Made by a program: the position numbers and the translations under genes. Under the pieces are notes generated by a model. It saw nothing but the letters and a program-made list of their open reading frames with translations. It did not search any database and was not told the DNA's origin. DNA of 64,000 nucleotides, from contig NZ_LNYZ01000030.1 in NCBI RefSeq assembly GCF_001468065.1, positions 38,880-102,879 of the forward strand, written 5' to 3'. Below, piece after piece: positions 1 to 8,408 of this stretch. The stretch's first letter is position 1. The number at the start of each line of letters is the position of its first letter. The stretch is from Legionella steigerwaltii (GTDB taxonomy: Bacteria > Pseudomonadota > Gammaproteobacteria > Legionellales > Legionellaceae).

Positions 1-1464
1 TTTCAATACGTATTCTGGGTGCTCAATAAAATGGATTATCCTTATAATATTGGCTCACAGTTGCAGATACACGGCAAACTTAATAAGGAATATGTATCTC
101 GGGCATTTGATTTTGTTGTTCAGCAAAATAGTGTATTTTGGTTGAGTTTTAACAGAGAGGTACCTGTTCAAACATTGAAGAAACAGGGGCAATTCAAGTT
201 AATCTATGAAGACGTTTCGTTAAGCAACGAACAAACCGTGCTTCATCAAGAATTCCAAGACAATATGATGAGTACGATACCCTTATCAGAACCCCCACTA
301 ATTCGAGTTTATCTTTATAAGCTAAATAGCGAATTGCACGAGTTGCATATCGTGATGCCCCATATCATAGTCGATGGGACTTCGTGTGGGATTATATTGA
401 ATCAATTCAAAAAATGCTATGAAGCCCTTTACCGTGGCAAAAAAATGATTCATGAGCCAGAAAAAGATTCATTTCTTAGCTATGTAAAAAAGACTAATCT
501 TCTTTATGAAACCAATCTAAAAGATAAAGTTAATTTTTGGCACCACTATAATCAAGGTTTTAAGATGCTGTCACTAAGACATGAATATTATATGTCTGAT
601 ACAGACGAGCAGGAGAAGTATTTATTTCATTATCCTCTTGATTCTCATCGGGTTGAACAGTTTATAGAATGGCATAGGACAAAAAATATTAATGTCAGCA
701 CAGGATTAATTGCTGCATGCCATATTGCGCTTTATAAGTTGAGCCAGCAAAAGAAAATACCGTTTGTTCTCATGCATAGTGGTAGGGAAGGAAGTCAATA
801 TAATTCCATAGTAGGCGTATTCGTAGAGTATAAAAGAATCAACCTTACCTTAAGTGAGAAGGATAACTTTATTGATTTTATTAGGTCTATTGAAGAACAA
901 CTACTTATAACAGCGCCCTATCAGAAATGTTCTCATATCATTAAGAATAGAGAGTTTAAAGGTGCTGGGCTAGCAATAAGTCATTATTTGCACTATATAT
1001 GGAATAAATTCTTCCTTAGGAAGGATCTTGAAAAAAGCAAGTTACATTCAATCCTCATTGATTATTTAATAAAGTATTTCAGTTGGGCACAAACGGTTAC
1101 TCACAATACTTCGATCAAATATAAACTGAACCAACTCTTTAAGTTAAATATGCCCCTGAAAAAGCCCGAAAGGTTAAGAGTACTTATTAATATTATTCCT
1201 TCTTTTTTCAGTAAAAAAACTCCTGATACACATTTTGCAAATCTTAGTTATCAGCATCCAAGTCATTATAGCAGTGAGAATCGTCCTATAAGTAACCGAT
1301 CTTTATGGATTTTATTTTCAAAAGACCAAGAAGGACAGTACCAACTATCGATTAATGGACCTTTAACAGCATACTGTAAAGACGAGGTAGCGAATGCATT
1401 GAATAAAATAATGGCCCAGTTATTAGAAAATGATGAATGTACTCTTGACGATTTTCTAAGATGA
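1..1464 (+). CDS. Condensation-domain (NRPS/acyltransferase-like) protein, 5' partial
   Basis: The reading frame is open from the first base of the window, so the true start lies upstream; GTG at 19 is only the first in-window start. The visible 487 residues read as a condensation or acyltransferase fold. An N-terminal block has the spacing of the domain's first strand and helix, and PHIIVDG near residue 124 matches the HHxxxDG catalytic motif with Pro in place of the first His. Such domains join an acyl or peptidyl donor to an amine or alcohol. The C-terminus ends normally with no carrier or adenylation domain, so this is either a stand-alone enzyme or the last domain of a larger synthetase. 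Family is fairly sure; substrate is unknown. Confidence 0.72.
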   Translation, partial: FQYVFWVLNKMDYPYNIGSQLQIHGKLNKEYVSRAFDFVVQQNSVFWLSFNREVPVQTLKKQGQFKLIYEDVSLSNEQTVLHQEFQDNMMSTIPLSEPPLIRVYLYKLNSELHELHIVMPHIIVDGTSCGIILNQFKKCYEALYRGKKMIHEPEKDSFLSYVKKTNLLYETNLKDKVNFWHHYNQGFKMLSLRHEYYMSDTDEQEKYLFHYPLDSHRVEQFIEWHRTKNINVSTGLIAACHIALYKLSQQKKIPFVLMHSGREGSQYNSIVGVFVEYKRINLTLSEKDNFIDFIRSIEEQLLITAPYQKCSHIIKNREFKGAGLAISHYLHYIWNKFFLRKDLEKSKLHSILIDYLIKYFSWAQTVTHNTSIKYKLNQLFKLNMPLKKPERLRVLINIIPSFFSKKTPDTHFANLSYQHPSHYSSENRPISNRSLWILFSKDQEGQYQLSINGPLTAYCKDEVANALNKIMAQLLENDECTLDDFLR

Positions 1465-1500
1465 GCTAAGTTAGCCATTAATTAATAGGGAATGTAGCTT

Positions 1501-1579
1501 GTAGCCTGGGTGAAGTATAGCGTAACCCGGGATCAGTTATACTGCATTCCCGGGTTACGCTATACTTCACCCAGGCTAC
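1501..1579. repeat. REP-like palindrome, copy 1 (GTAGCCTGGGTG family)
   Basis: Two arms of about 33 bases are near-perfect inverted repeats, beginning GTAGCCTGGGTG and ending CACCCAGGCTAC. They flank a short loop and contain the CCCGGG core. The element lies between two convergent genes. Three related copies are at 5155, 16579 and 41265. The form resembles REP/BIME palindromes mobilised by RAYT transposases; no RAYT gene is in the window. Confidence 0.85.
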
Positions 1580-1608
1580 GAAATACCAGGCGACGCAATA
1601 TCCTTCAT

Positions 1609-4600
1609 CTAGTTTTTTACCAGTCGACAAAACATATTCATCATTGCAATTTGCTCAACATTAGTCGGAATAGCCTCTAGCAACGTAGGTGAGTACACAA
1701 CGATGGCCAAACACTGAGCTCTAGAAATCGCAACATTGATTCTATTTTTATCAAAAAGAAAATTAAGTCCTCGTGGTGATTCATCCACATTACTCGCACA
1801 CATGCTCAAAAAAACAATTGGAGCTTCCTGTCCTTGAAACTTATCCACACTACCCACTTTAGCTTGCTCACCAAGTGCTGCTTTTAATTTACTTACTTGA
1901 TGATTGTATGGAGCAACAAAAAGAATATCATCCCAACCAATCACTCTTTGTGAGCCATTTTTTTCCTTAAAAGTTCTCCCCAAAAGTTCCTTAGTTAATA
2001 ACACGATCTGCTCCACTTCCTCATCACTGGCTTGTGTATTTCCCTCATGAAAAACAGGTATGGAAATAATGCCTGCCTCTTTATCCAGAACTCCCTTATA
2101 TCCCTCCGGAATGCTGATTAATTGCTGTGCATTTTCAGGGGCGGTCTCCAGTTTGCCTTCATAAATTGCATCACTAATAAACTGATTCACTGCAGGATGC
2201 ATTCTATAGGTAGTACCTAAAAAAACACCCATAGAGTCTGGGATAGTGGGAGTTGTATGCAATAAGTAATCCAATATGGATAAACCACTTTCTTCAGGAT
2301 GGCTTCCTTGTGAAGGCTGACCTAACTGCATTTGGTCGCCCATTAAAATAATATTGCGTGTTGAACGACTCATCGCAATTAAGTTGGCCACACTGACTTG
2401 CCCTGCCTCATCAATAAATAAATAATCAAAAGCATCAACCAATTCTTCCCGAGCAAAACCCCAAACGGTAGTACCTACAACACACCCAGGCTGAATAAAA
2501 TCAATGAGCTGTTTATTCTCCAATACGGTAATATCTAAAACTTCAATTTGTTCCTCTGTATTACGTGTACAAGCAAAATGTGCTTTTATTCCTTCCTTAT
2601 GACAATAGGCAACCGTATTCATCAATAAGTTGTTAATTGCCTTATGGCTGTTTGACGAAATACCTATTTTTTTCCCTCTTTGCACAAGCTCTGCAATCAA
2701 ATGTTTTCCAGTATAGGTTTTACCAGCACCCGGAGGTCCTTGAAGAGTAAGATAACTGTTATTTAAATTTAAAACTGCATGAATAATTTCTGCTAATCGT
2801 TCTTCAGGATGATGACTTGGTGCGATAGCCAATCCTGGTTGGTGATCTTTAATTCGCGGATACGATTTGCTTAGAAAATCCAGTATCGCCGTGTTTTTAA
2901 GTAATCCCTGCTCAAATGATGCAGCCTGCTTCGCAATCGCCTCAGGAATCGAATGAGGATCAACATACTCATTGGGAATCAAAGTAATCGGATCATCGGG
3001 TTCCTCTTTCATTTGTAACACAATAATCCCATGTTCCAGGTCACTATCGTCTTCATAATAATTGGCCGCAACCGCCTTCCCTTCTTCTGTTTCCTTACCT
3101 AAAATAAAATATTGTTTGGCATTTCCTTTAAATTCCTGTTCCGGATCAAAAAAATATTCATAGGCTAAATTGCGTGCTCTTGGCGAGGGTTTGTAAGATG
3201 GCTTAGCAGTTCGTCGACAATAGGCCAAGCAATCAATATCATCAAGTAGCTCTTCTCCAGTGAGACCTAATCGTTCGAACATACGCCAAAACACAGGTTT
3301 GGCTTCACGTCGATGGAACTCAATAGACCATGCAAAAACCAGATTGATTTTAGCTAATTGCAAATCTCCTTCGGCCTTCAAGTGTTCCGCTTGCATCAAC
3401 AATCGATCACGTAATTGAATACGCTCACCCAATTCTTCCTTAACCTCAAGTTCAACAGGTTCTGTTTTACCTAAGTAACTGATACCTTGCTCTTTTTGCC
3501 GCGCTCTCAGCCAATCAACCAATTCCTGAGTGGAATTGCAATCGTCAATATTGTAGGCGCGAAGATCATTTAATATTTTTGATGTTTGCCAACTTTCTCC
3601 ATCTGGCTTTTCTCGCCAATGTTCATAAACAACAACCGAATCGCCTCCAGATCCTACCTCAGTATCGCGCTTACCCCGATATAAATGCTCTATATTTTTA
3701 ATGGAGTAGCGCGGTTCGCCAACAATCAGGGAGGTTTTAACAATCTTATATAAATCAACAAATACTTCATTACGTAAGAGCTGATCAACCTCATCCTCAC
3801 AAACACCATATCGTCCCATTAATCGACGACATGCAGAAATTTCGTAATTTGCATAATGATAAATATGCATTTTCGGATCTTCTTTCCAGCGTTGATATGT
3901 CCATTGCACAAACGCCTGAAAGGCTGCTTTCTCCTGTTCGGGGTTATGTGCCCAAAAATCCTTATATTGACGCTGAGCTTTTTCATCAAAATAAGCAATC
4001 CCCCAAAGATATTCCAAACCACCTTCTTCAAGAGGAAACCCTTCAATGTCAAAAAAAATATCCCGTGGCGATGCAGGAGGTAGTAGCGCCAAGCCTTGTT
4101 TTTGTCCTGGAACATGTGGGAGTATTTGATATAAGGGAATTTTCTTGCCACTGCTTTCTTTCTGAATTTTCGCTTGTGCTTGCAAACGTACATAACGTTC
4201 AGGCTTTATCCCTTTTACCCAAGAGCACGTTGAATGAGCCAATTCGGTCATGGTATTGATGCCCACTTGCTGTAATTTTTTGACTTGCCCTGTGGTAATG
4301 GTTGCAACTTGGATTAAATGATCTGCTTTAGCTAATAATTCCTCGGCATAATTATTCCATCTCCCCCAATTTTTAGATGCAGCAGGATCAGGGCAAACAG
4401 TAGGATCAAAATGCTCATGTGTCCATAAAAATTGCTGTTTCAGATTCTGATAGAAATAAAAATAATCTGCAACGCGAAAGCGCCTCCTTTCCTGGTTCCC
4501 CAAAACGACAGTGATGTATTCCGCTCTGCTCCCCTGCATCGCTTCAAGCATTTCTACATAGCAACACAATTGCAATAAGAAACTAGGTTTTACAGATTTA

Positions 4601-5007
4601 GCAAGCTTGGTATCCCAAACCTCATAACAATAATCACCGAATCGACTTTTACCTGGTATTTTTATTAAAAAATCAGCATACCCTTGAAATGGAAACAATT
4701 GTAAACGTGCTTGATAAATAACATCCGCTCCATTTTTCATTGCAGTTAAAGTTGAATTATAAGAGTTAATCTGTTGATGCAAATTGACAACGGATAATCC
4801 TTGTTTTTCAAATAGGCTCAATAGATCCAATTCATGTTGATTTCCCAAATGTTGCAGTACATCAATTAAATCATCTTTTTCATCCGGCGTGGGTAATAAA
4901 TCAGGATGCACCACCGCAAGATGTTCTATCCAAGAAACAAAAGGACTGCCCATAAATTGGGTAAGATCAGAGGGCGAAAAAACTAATCGGTTCGATTCGA
5001 GGTACAT
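1609..5007 (-). CDS. TM0106-type RecB-like nuclease / RNase H-like exonuclease / SF1 helicase fusion
   Basis: This 1132-residue cytosolic protein combines three activities. Residues ~1-230 resemble a RecB-family PD-(D/E)XK nuclease, with the GDYCYEVWDTKLAK core near 145-160. Residues ~315-500 are a DEDD-type RNase H-like exonuclease, starting FFDIEGFP and ending near AYNIDDCNS. Residues ~740-1110 are a superfamily 1 helicase: Walker A GPPGAGKT near 755, Walker B FIDEAGQ near 868, then GDQMQLGQPSQ, DKFQGQEAP and NRINVAISRAQ. The family is known as TM0106 RecB-like putative nucleases with a Dna2/Upf1-like helicase. All visible motifs are intact. It is probably a nucleic-acid repair or processing enzyme; a role in defence against foreign DNA is possible but unproved. 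It is transcribed alone between two REP palindromes. Confidence 0.88.
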   Translation of the reverse strand: MYLESNRLVFSPSDLTQFMGSPFVSWIEHLAVVHPDLLPTPDEKDDLIDVLQHLGNQHELDLLSLFEKQGLSVVNLHQQINSYNSTLTAMKNGADVIYQARLQLFPFQGYADFLIKIPGKSRFGDYCYEVWDTKLAKSVKPSFLLQLCCYVEMLEAMQGSRAEYITVVLGNQERRRFRVADYFYFYQNLKQQFLWTHEHFDPTVCPDPAASKNWGRWNNYAEELLAKADHLIQVATITTGQVKKLQQVGINTMTELAHSTCSWVKGIKPERYVRLQAQAKIQKESSGKKIPLYQILPHVPGQKQGLALLPPASPRDIFFDIEGFPLEEGGLEYLWGIAYFDEKAQRQYKDFWAHNPEQEKAAFQAFVQWTYQRWKEDPKMHIYHYANYEISACRRLMGRYGVCEDEVDQLLRNEVFVDLYKIVKTSLIVGEPRYSIKNIEHLYRGKRDTEVGSGGDSVVVYEHWREKPDGESWQTSKILNDLRAYNIDDCNSTQELVDWLRARQKEQGISYLGKTEPVELEVKEELGERIQLRDRLLMQAEHLKAEGDLQLAKINLVFAWSIEFHRREAKPVFWRMFERLGLTGEELLDDIDCLAYCRRTAKPSYKPSPRARNLAYEYFFDPEQEFKGNAKQYFILGKETEEGKAVAANYYEDDSDLEHGIIVLQMKEEPDDPITLIPNEYVDPHSIPEAIAKQAASFEQGLLKNTAILDFLSKSYPRIKDHQPGLAIAPSHHPEERLAEIIHAVLNLNNSYLTLQGPPGAGKTYTGKHLIAELVQRGKKIGISSNSHKAINNLLMNTVAYCHKEGIKAHFACTRNTEEQIEVLDITVLENKQLIDFIQPGCVVGTTVWGFAREELVDAFDYLFIDEAGQVSVANLIAMSRSTRNIILMGDQMQLGQPSQGSHPEESGLSILDYLLHTTPTIPDSMGVFLGTTYRMHPAVNQFISDAIYEGKLETAPENAQQLISIPEGYKGVLDKEAGIISIPVFHEGNTQASDEEVEQIVLLTKELLGRTFKEKNGSQRVIGWDDILFVAPYNHQVSKLKAALGEQAKVGSVDKFQGQEAPIVFLSMCASNVDESPRGLNFLFDKNRINVAISRAQCLAIVVYSPTLLEAIPTNVEQIAMMNMFCRLVKN

Positions 5008-5154
5008 TTTGATAAAGATTCATATTGATAATCTTCAAAGTATACCAAAACATTCATTCAGAGAGCTATTTATCTAACTTATTGATTTTATAATCTTTTA
5101 AAATAGAAGTAACTTGCTTGAAAATAATATAAAATCTCGCCAATTAATAACCAT

Positions 5155-5238
5155 GTAGCCTGGGTGCAGCGTAGCGAAACCCGGGGTAAGAGGTCTATTG
5201 TCCAACCCCCGGGTTTCGCTACGCTGCACCCAGGCTAC
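5155..5238. repeat. REP-like palindrome, copy 2
   Basis: The arms GTAGCCTGGGTGCAGCGTAG and their complement surround a CCCGGG-containing loop. It lies about 20 bases upstream of the small gene at 5259 and downstream of the start of the helicase gene, so it could affect transcription or mRNA stability for either. Confidence 0.85.
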
Positions 5239-5258
5239 AATAATAAACGCACCCAAAA

Positions 5259-5582
5259 ATGAAGGACAAACACGAAAAAATTTCCGCACAAAATCAAAAA
5301 CTAATTAACGGTACTGTTGGTTTTTTATCTACCTCTATTGCGCTTTATGCGTTGCTTCGCAAAGGCAATTACCGAGCTGCTTTTCTTTTATATAATAAAG
5401 GTGGAGGGGGCCTGAATATTTATAAGGAACAGGCAAATGGCAAACTCAAACGTTGTTTTGCCCTTGACTACCATCCCTTTTGGGATAACAAAACCAAAGA
5501 ATCCTCCTGGCGATTGCATTATCATCGGGGTGAAAATGAAAGCCAAATGAAAAAACATAGACCCTATCAAGGTGGATGGTAA
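5259..5582 (+). CDS. Hypothetical protein, 107 aa
   Basis: I do not recognise this protein. It has a hydrophobic N-terminal stretch near residues 19-32 (TVGFLSTSIALYALL), then a glycine run and a charged C-terminal half rich in His and Trp (DYHPFWDN, WRLHYHRGE). The C-terminal pattern looks like a small globular domain seen at the ends of some toxin or Rhs-like proteins, but that is only an impression. The ATG follows REP copy 2 directly and has no good Shine-Dalgarno sequence, so the start is uncertain. The next gene on this strand starts 145 bases downstream. Confidence 0.55.
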   Translation: MKDKHEKISAQNQKLINGTVGFLSTSIALYALLRKGNYRAAFLLYNKGGGGLNIYKEQANGKLKRCFALDYHPFWDNKTKESSWRLHYHRGENESQMKKHRPYQGGW

Positions 5583-5727
5583 TCTGATCCAGATTTTGTA
5601 TATATTTTATCCATCGCTCGCAAAAATTCTATTCTTTATGGCCTATAATTGTAATTATTACACACAGAGTGCGCGCCATGTTTTTTAATTTGAGCATCAT
5701 CCACTCTATCTTTAAATAGTGAACTAA

Positions 5728-6957
5728 ATGAAGTCTGATGTAAAACGTGTTGTAGATGCTCTAAAAGCCATTATCGACGAGACGGAGGATTTCAACTGCT
5801 ATTTGGATAAAATAGAATTTATAGAAGATGGAAACCGCCTGTTGATTTCTACTCAAATTATCCCTGAGAATGAGAGAGCAAGCAGAGATAATAAATATGC
5901 CTTACGCGATAATTTCTTTAAAAAATATTTAGGTGTTCCTGTTGAAAACTTAACAGGAGAATATGCCTTCTTAATTCCACTCGATGAATTAAGCAAACTG
6001 CAGATCATTACCGATAAGATTAATACCTTACAAAAACCCACGGTTCAAAATGACAATTCAAAACCAAGCGTTCAATTCAGCAGAACAAGTCAACATAACT
6101 TAAAAAAATTATTAGAAACTTTAAAACCCTCAAAAGAGATCCTATCAAGGCTAGGACCGCAAATGCATTTTATTCGTTTCAATAGCCCAGATGATGTGAT
6201 ACCAAAAGGGCGACACTATATAATAAAAAAGATTGATAAAAATATCGAGGATACTACAAATAAGGTATTAGCTGAATTAGCTGCCCAACATGGACTCGAT
6301 AATACCTTGTTTATTAACTTTACTGGCCATGAAGCACCTGTTGCAAATGCATTGTATATGAATGGGATTGATTGCATCTGGCAGTTATCCATACTGTGCG
6401 ATGAGACGTCTCAAACACGAATTATGGACCAATTACAAGACTCTTTACCACGCGATGAACTGTTATTACTCGCTTCTGCATCACACGATTCTTCATTAGG
6501 TTTAATACTTGAGCCCAACCATGGGTTCACTGCAATTGATGCCGAAAAATTACCATCATGGGATCAATTAAGAGCATTTGGCGTGAAACAGGCAATTCTA
6601 TTGACCGAGAAAAACTATAATCAAGGAAAATGTGTTCATCCTCTTGATAAAAACTATTTCAAACTTGAAACGGCGTTTTATCGCTGGCTCCAATCAGCAC
6701 CACAAGATTTTAATTTATTAGTTATTGGCGTAGGAAATTTTAAAGATACCCAAGAAGAACATTGTCAGTTTATTGAGGCCGTTTTCAAAAAGAAGGATAC
6801 AACTTCTTTACCAACCTATACATTACCTAATCTTCATACCCTTTTTAAAAATGTACCGCTGTACGGCCCTTATTCTTCACCACTTGGTTTAAATGGAATG
6901 AAACAAAAAGATAAGGAAGAAGAGAATACGAATCAAAACACACCTGATCTCGATTAG
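5728..6957 (+). CDS. Unknown 409-aa protein, candidate Dot/Icm effector
   Basis: I see no recognised enzyme motif. The first ~110 residues form a small mixed domain, followed by a polar linker (~110-130). A second domain of about 250 residues contains FINFTGHEAPVANAL and LLLASASHDSSLGLIL. The C-terminus (KQKDKEEENTNQNTPDLD) is acidic and polar, as in Legionella type IV effectors with an E-block secretion signal. No signal peptide or membrane segment is visible, which fits direct translocation. No clear ribosome-binding site precedes the ATG, although the region upstream is AT-rich. Effector status is inference from composition and tail only. Confidence 0.75.
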   Translation: MKSDVKRVVDALKAIIDETEDFNCYLDKIEFIEDGNRLLISTQIIPENERASRDNKYALRDNFFKKYLGVPVENLTGEYAFLIPLDELSKLQIITDKINTLQKPTVQNDNSKPSVQFSRTSQHNLKKLLETLKPSKEILSRLGPQMHFIRFNSPDDVIPKGRHYIIKKIDKNIEDTTNKVLAELAAQHGLDNTLFINFTGHEAPVANALYMNGIDCIWQLSILCDETSQTRIMDQLQDSLPRDELLLLASASHDSSLGLILEPNHGFTAIDAEKLPSWDQLRAFGVKQAILLTEKNYNQGKCVHPLDKNYFKLETAFYRWLQSAPQDFNLLVIGVGNFKDTQEEHCQFIEAVFKKKDTTSLPTYTLPNLHTLFKNVPLYGPYSSPLGLNGMKQKDKEEENTNQNTPDLD

Positions 6958-7055
6958 ATAATCATTACGTTCTTTGCTAAGAGACCGATAAGTCTGTGAA
7001 ACCCAAGAGTTCCTGAGTAATCAATGCAAGTTTCGCTGGGCTCTAAGTTCCCATA

Positions 7056-7748
7056 TTACTTAACAAAAACGGGTTTGGGTTTTTCAAAATTATAAATAAC
7101 TCCAAAAGCAAATTGTGCTGAAACTGGATAAATTCGAGTATTTTTTGTAACACCACCAAAAGGTTCAAAAGTGTGGCTACTGAATTTCTCGTAATTGGTT
7201 TGACTGTAATCCGCCATAAAAGTCCATTGAGGTGTCAGATTATAGCGCACGCCAACGCCGTAACGAATACCATTGCGGTTTGCTACGGAACTACGTACTG
7301 TATTATCTGAGTTATGAAGTGCAACATGACCATTTGCATAACCAATTCTTCCGTAAATTACAGCATCTTCTGTGAGTAAGAACCCTGGTAATGCGCTCAC
7401 GCCTTCACTATAGTGAATGGTAAAAGAGGTTTTCTTGAAATCATGATGAATATACTCTTTATTAACCAATCGATATTGAACGGAACTTGGGTTAAAATTG
7501 CCTTCAACAGCCAAATAAAGTCGATTGCGTATCCAGGAATAACCTCCCAAAAAAGTCCCGAAAATGCCGGCCCCTGAAAAGTTCTCTTCATCTATCACAT
7601 CAAAATTACCGTGATTATCAAAAACATGAGATTTTTGAGTAAATTGAGCATATTCCGGCCCAATACCCGCACCAACATAAAATCCAGCAAAAGAAGGGGT
7701 AACTAATAGTAAAGAAACCGCCAATCCCCAATAAGTCTTCCTTAACAT
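7056..7748 (-). CDS. Outer-membrane beta-barrel protein (OmpA/Omp25-like)
   Basis: The 230-residue precursor starts with a signal peptide, probably cleaved after SFA near residue 21. The mature part begins GFYVGAGIGPEY and continues as alternating aromatic/polar strands, ending in a YNFEKPKPVFVK tail. That is the pattern of small eight-stranded barrels of the OMP_b-brl/OmpA-like family, so it should sit in the outer membrane. An AGGA ribosome site six bases upstream supports the ATG at 7748. It stands alone, convergent with the gene at 5728. Function is unknown; this fold serves as adhesins, structural proteins or pores. Confidence 0.8.
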   Translation of the reverse strand: MLRKTYWGLAVSLLLVTPSFAGFYVGAGIGPEYAQFTQKSHVFDNHGNFDVIDEENFSGAGIFGTFLGGYSWIRNRLYLAVEGNFNPSSVQYRLVNKEYIHHDFKKTSFTIHYSEGVSALPGFLLTEDAVIYGRIGYANGHVALHNSDNTVRSSVANRNGIRYGVGVRYNLTPQWTFMADYSQTNYEKFSSHTFEPFGGVTKNTRIYPVSAQFAFGVIYNFEKPKPVFVK

Positions 7749-7861
7749 TTTATTTCCTAAAAAGTAGTTAATGACATACGCTTAAACAATAAAATCGCAA
7801 GTTATTATATCAACTATAATTTTTCTTGATAATGCAATCAAAAAAATTTCCCTCGTCGACT

Positions 7862-8389
7862 CTATGGATAATAAATTTGCACAGGATTCTTCTCTTTATT
7901 TACCACTGCAAAAGAAGTGAGTTGATGAGGATTAACAGTCGTTTTATTCATAATGTCCCAAACGACATAATCTCGAACCAGTTCTGCATCGGCAATAAGT
8001 GAGCGATGACATCGCCAGGGCACTGCTTCTGCACACATGATTACCACCTTGTGCCCTTTATCTATTATGCCATTTAATTCATCAAGCCCCTCAAGAAATT
8101 CTTCCGTTTGCATGTAATCGGCAAATCCTCGAAAACTTGCATTTCGCCATCCCATATTGATGGAATTTTTATCAACCTTTCGTAAACCACCTAACTTAGG
8201 TAAGTGTGTGTATGCAATTTTTTCTTTTTCAAGTGATTTTTTGAATTCTTCTTTATTAAACCAGGGAACGGTACGTGATTTAGGAATAGTCCGCACATCA
8301 ATCAGATGAGTGATTTGATGTGCATGGACTATTTCAAGAAACTCTTGCAAAGTATGCGTTGAGTGTCCGATCGTAAAAAGCTCAGACAT
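7862..8389 (-). CDS. DUF488 domain protein
   Basis: The 175 residues match the DUF488 family: LFTIGHSTHTLQEFLEI at the N-terminus, LIDVRTIPKSR, a YTHLPKLGGLR block and the C-terminal VIMCAEAVPWRCHRSLIA. The paired Cys and His residues there suggest a metal or redox site. The biochemical role of the family is not settled. It starts 19 bases after the stop of the nitric oxide reductase gene and has an AGGATATT ribosome site, so the two are probably co-transcribed. Whether it helps with nitrosative stress is inference from the neighbour only. Confidence 0.85.
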   Translation of the reverse strand: MSELFTIGHSTHTLQEFLEIVHAHQITHLIDVRTIPKSRTVPWFNKEEFKKSLEKEKIAYTHLPKLGGLRKVDKNSINMGWRNASFRGFADYMQTEEFLEGLDELNGIIDKGHKVVIMCAEAVPWRCHRSLIADAELVRDYVVWDIMNKTTVNPHQLTSFAVVNKEKNPVQIYYP

Positions 8390-8408
8390 AGTAATATCCT
8401 ATAGTTTC

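Noticed and set aside
3819..4259. Open frames on both strands inside the helicase-fusion gene
   Set aside because: They lie entirely within the 1132-residue gene, have no ribosome sites and encode low-quality sequence; they are shadows.
5098..5289. Minus-strand ORF covering REP copy 2
   Set aside because: It is created by the open palindrome sequence; most of its codons are repeat DNA.
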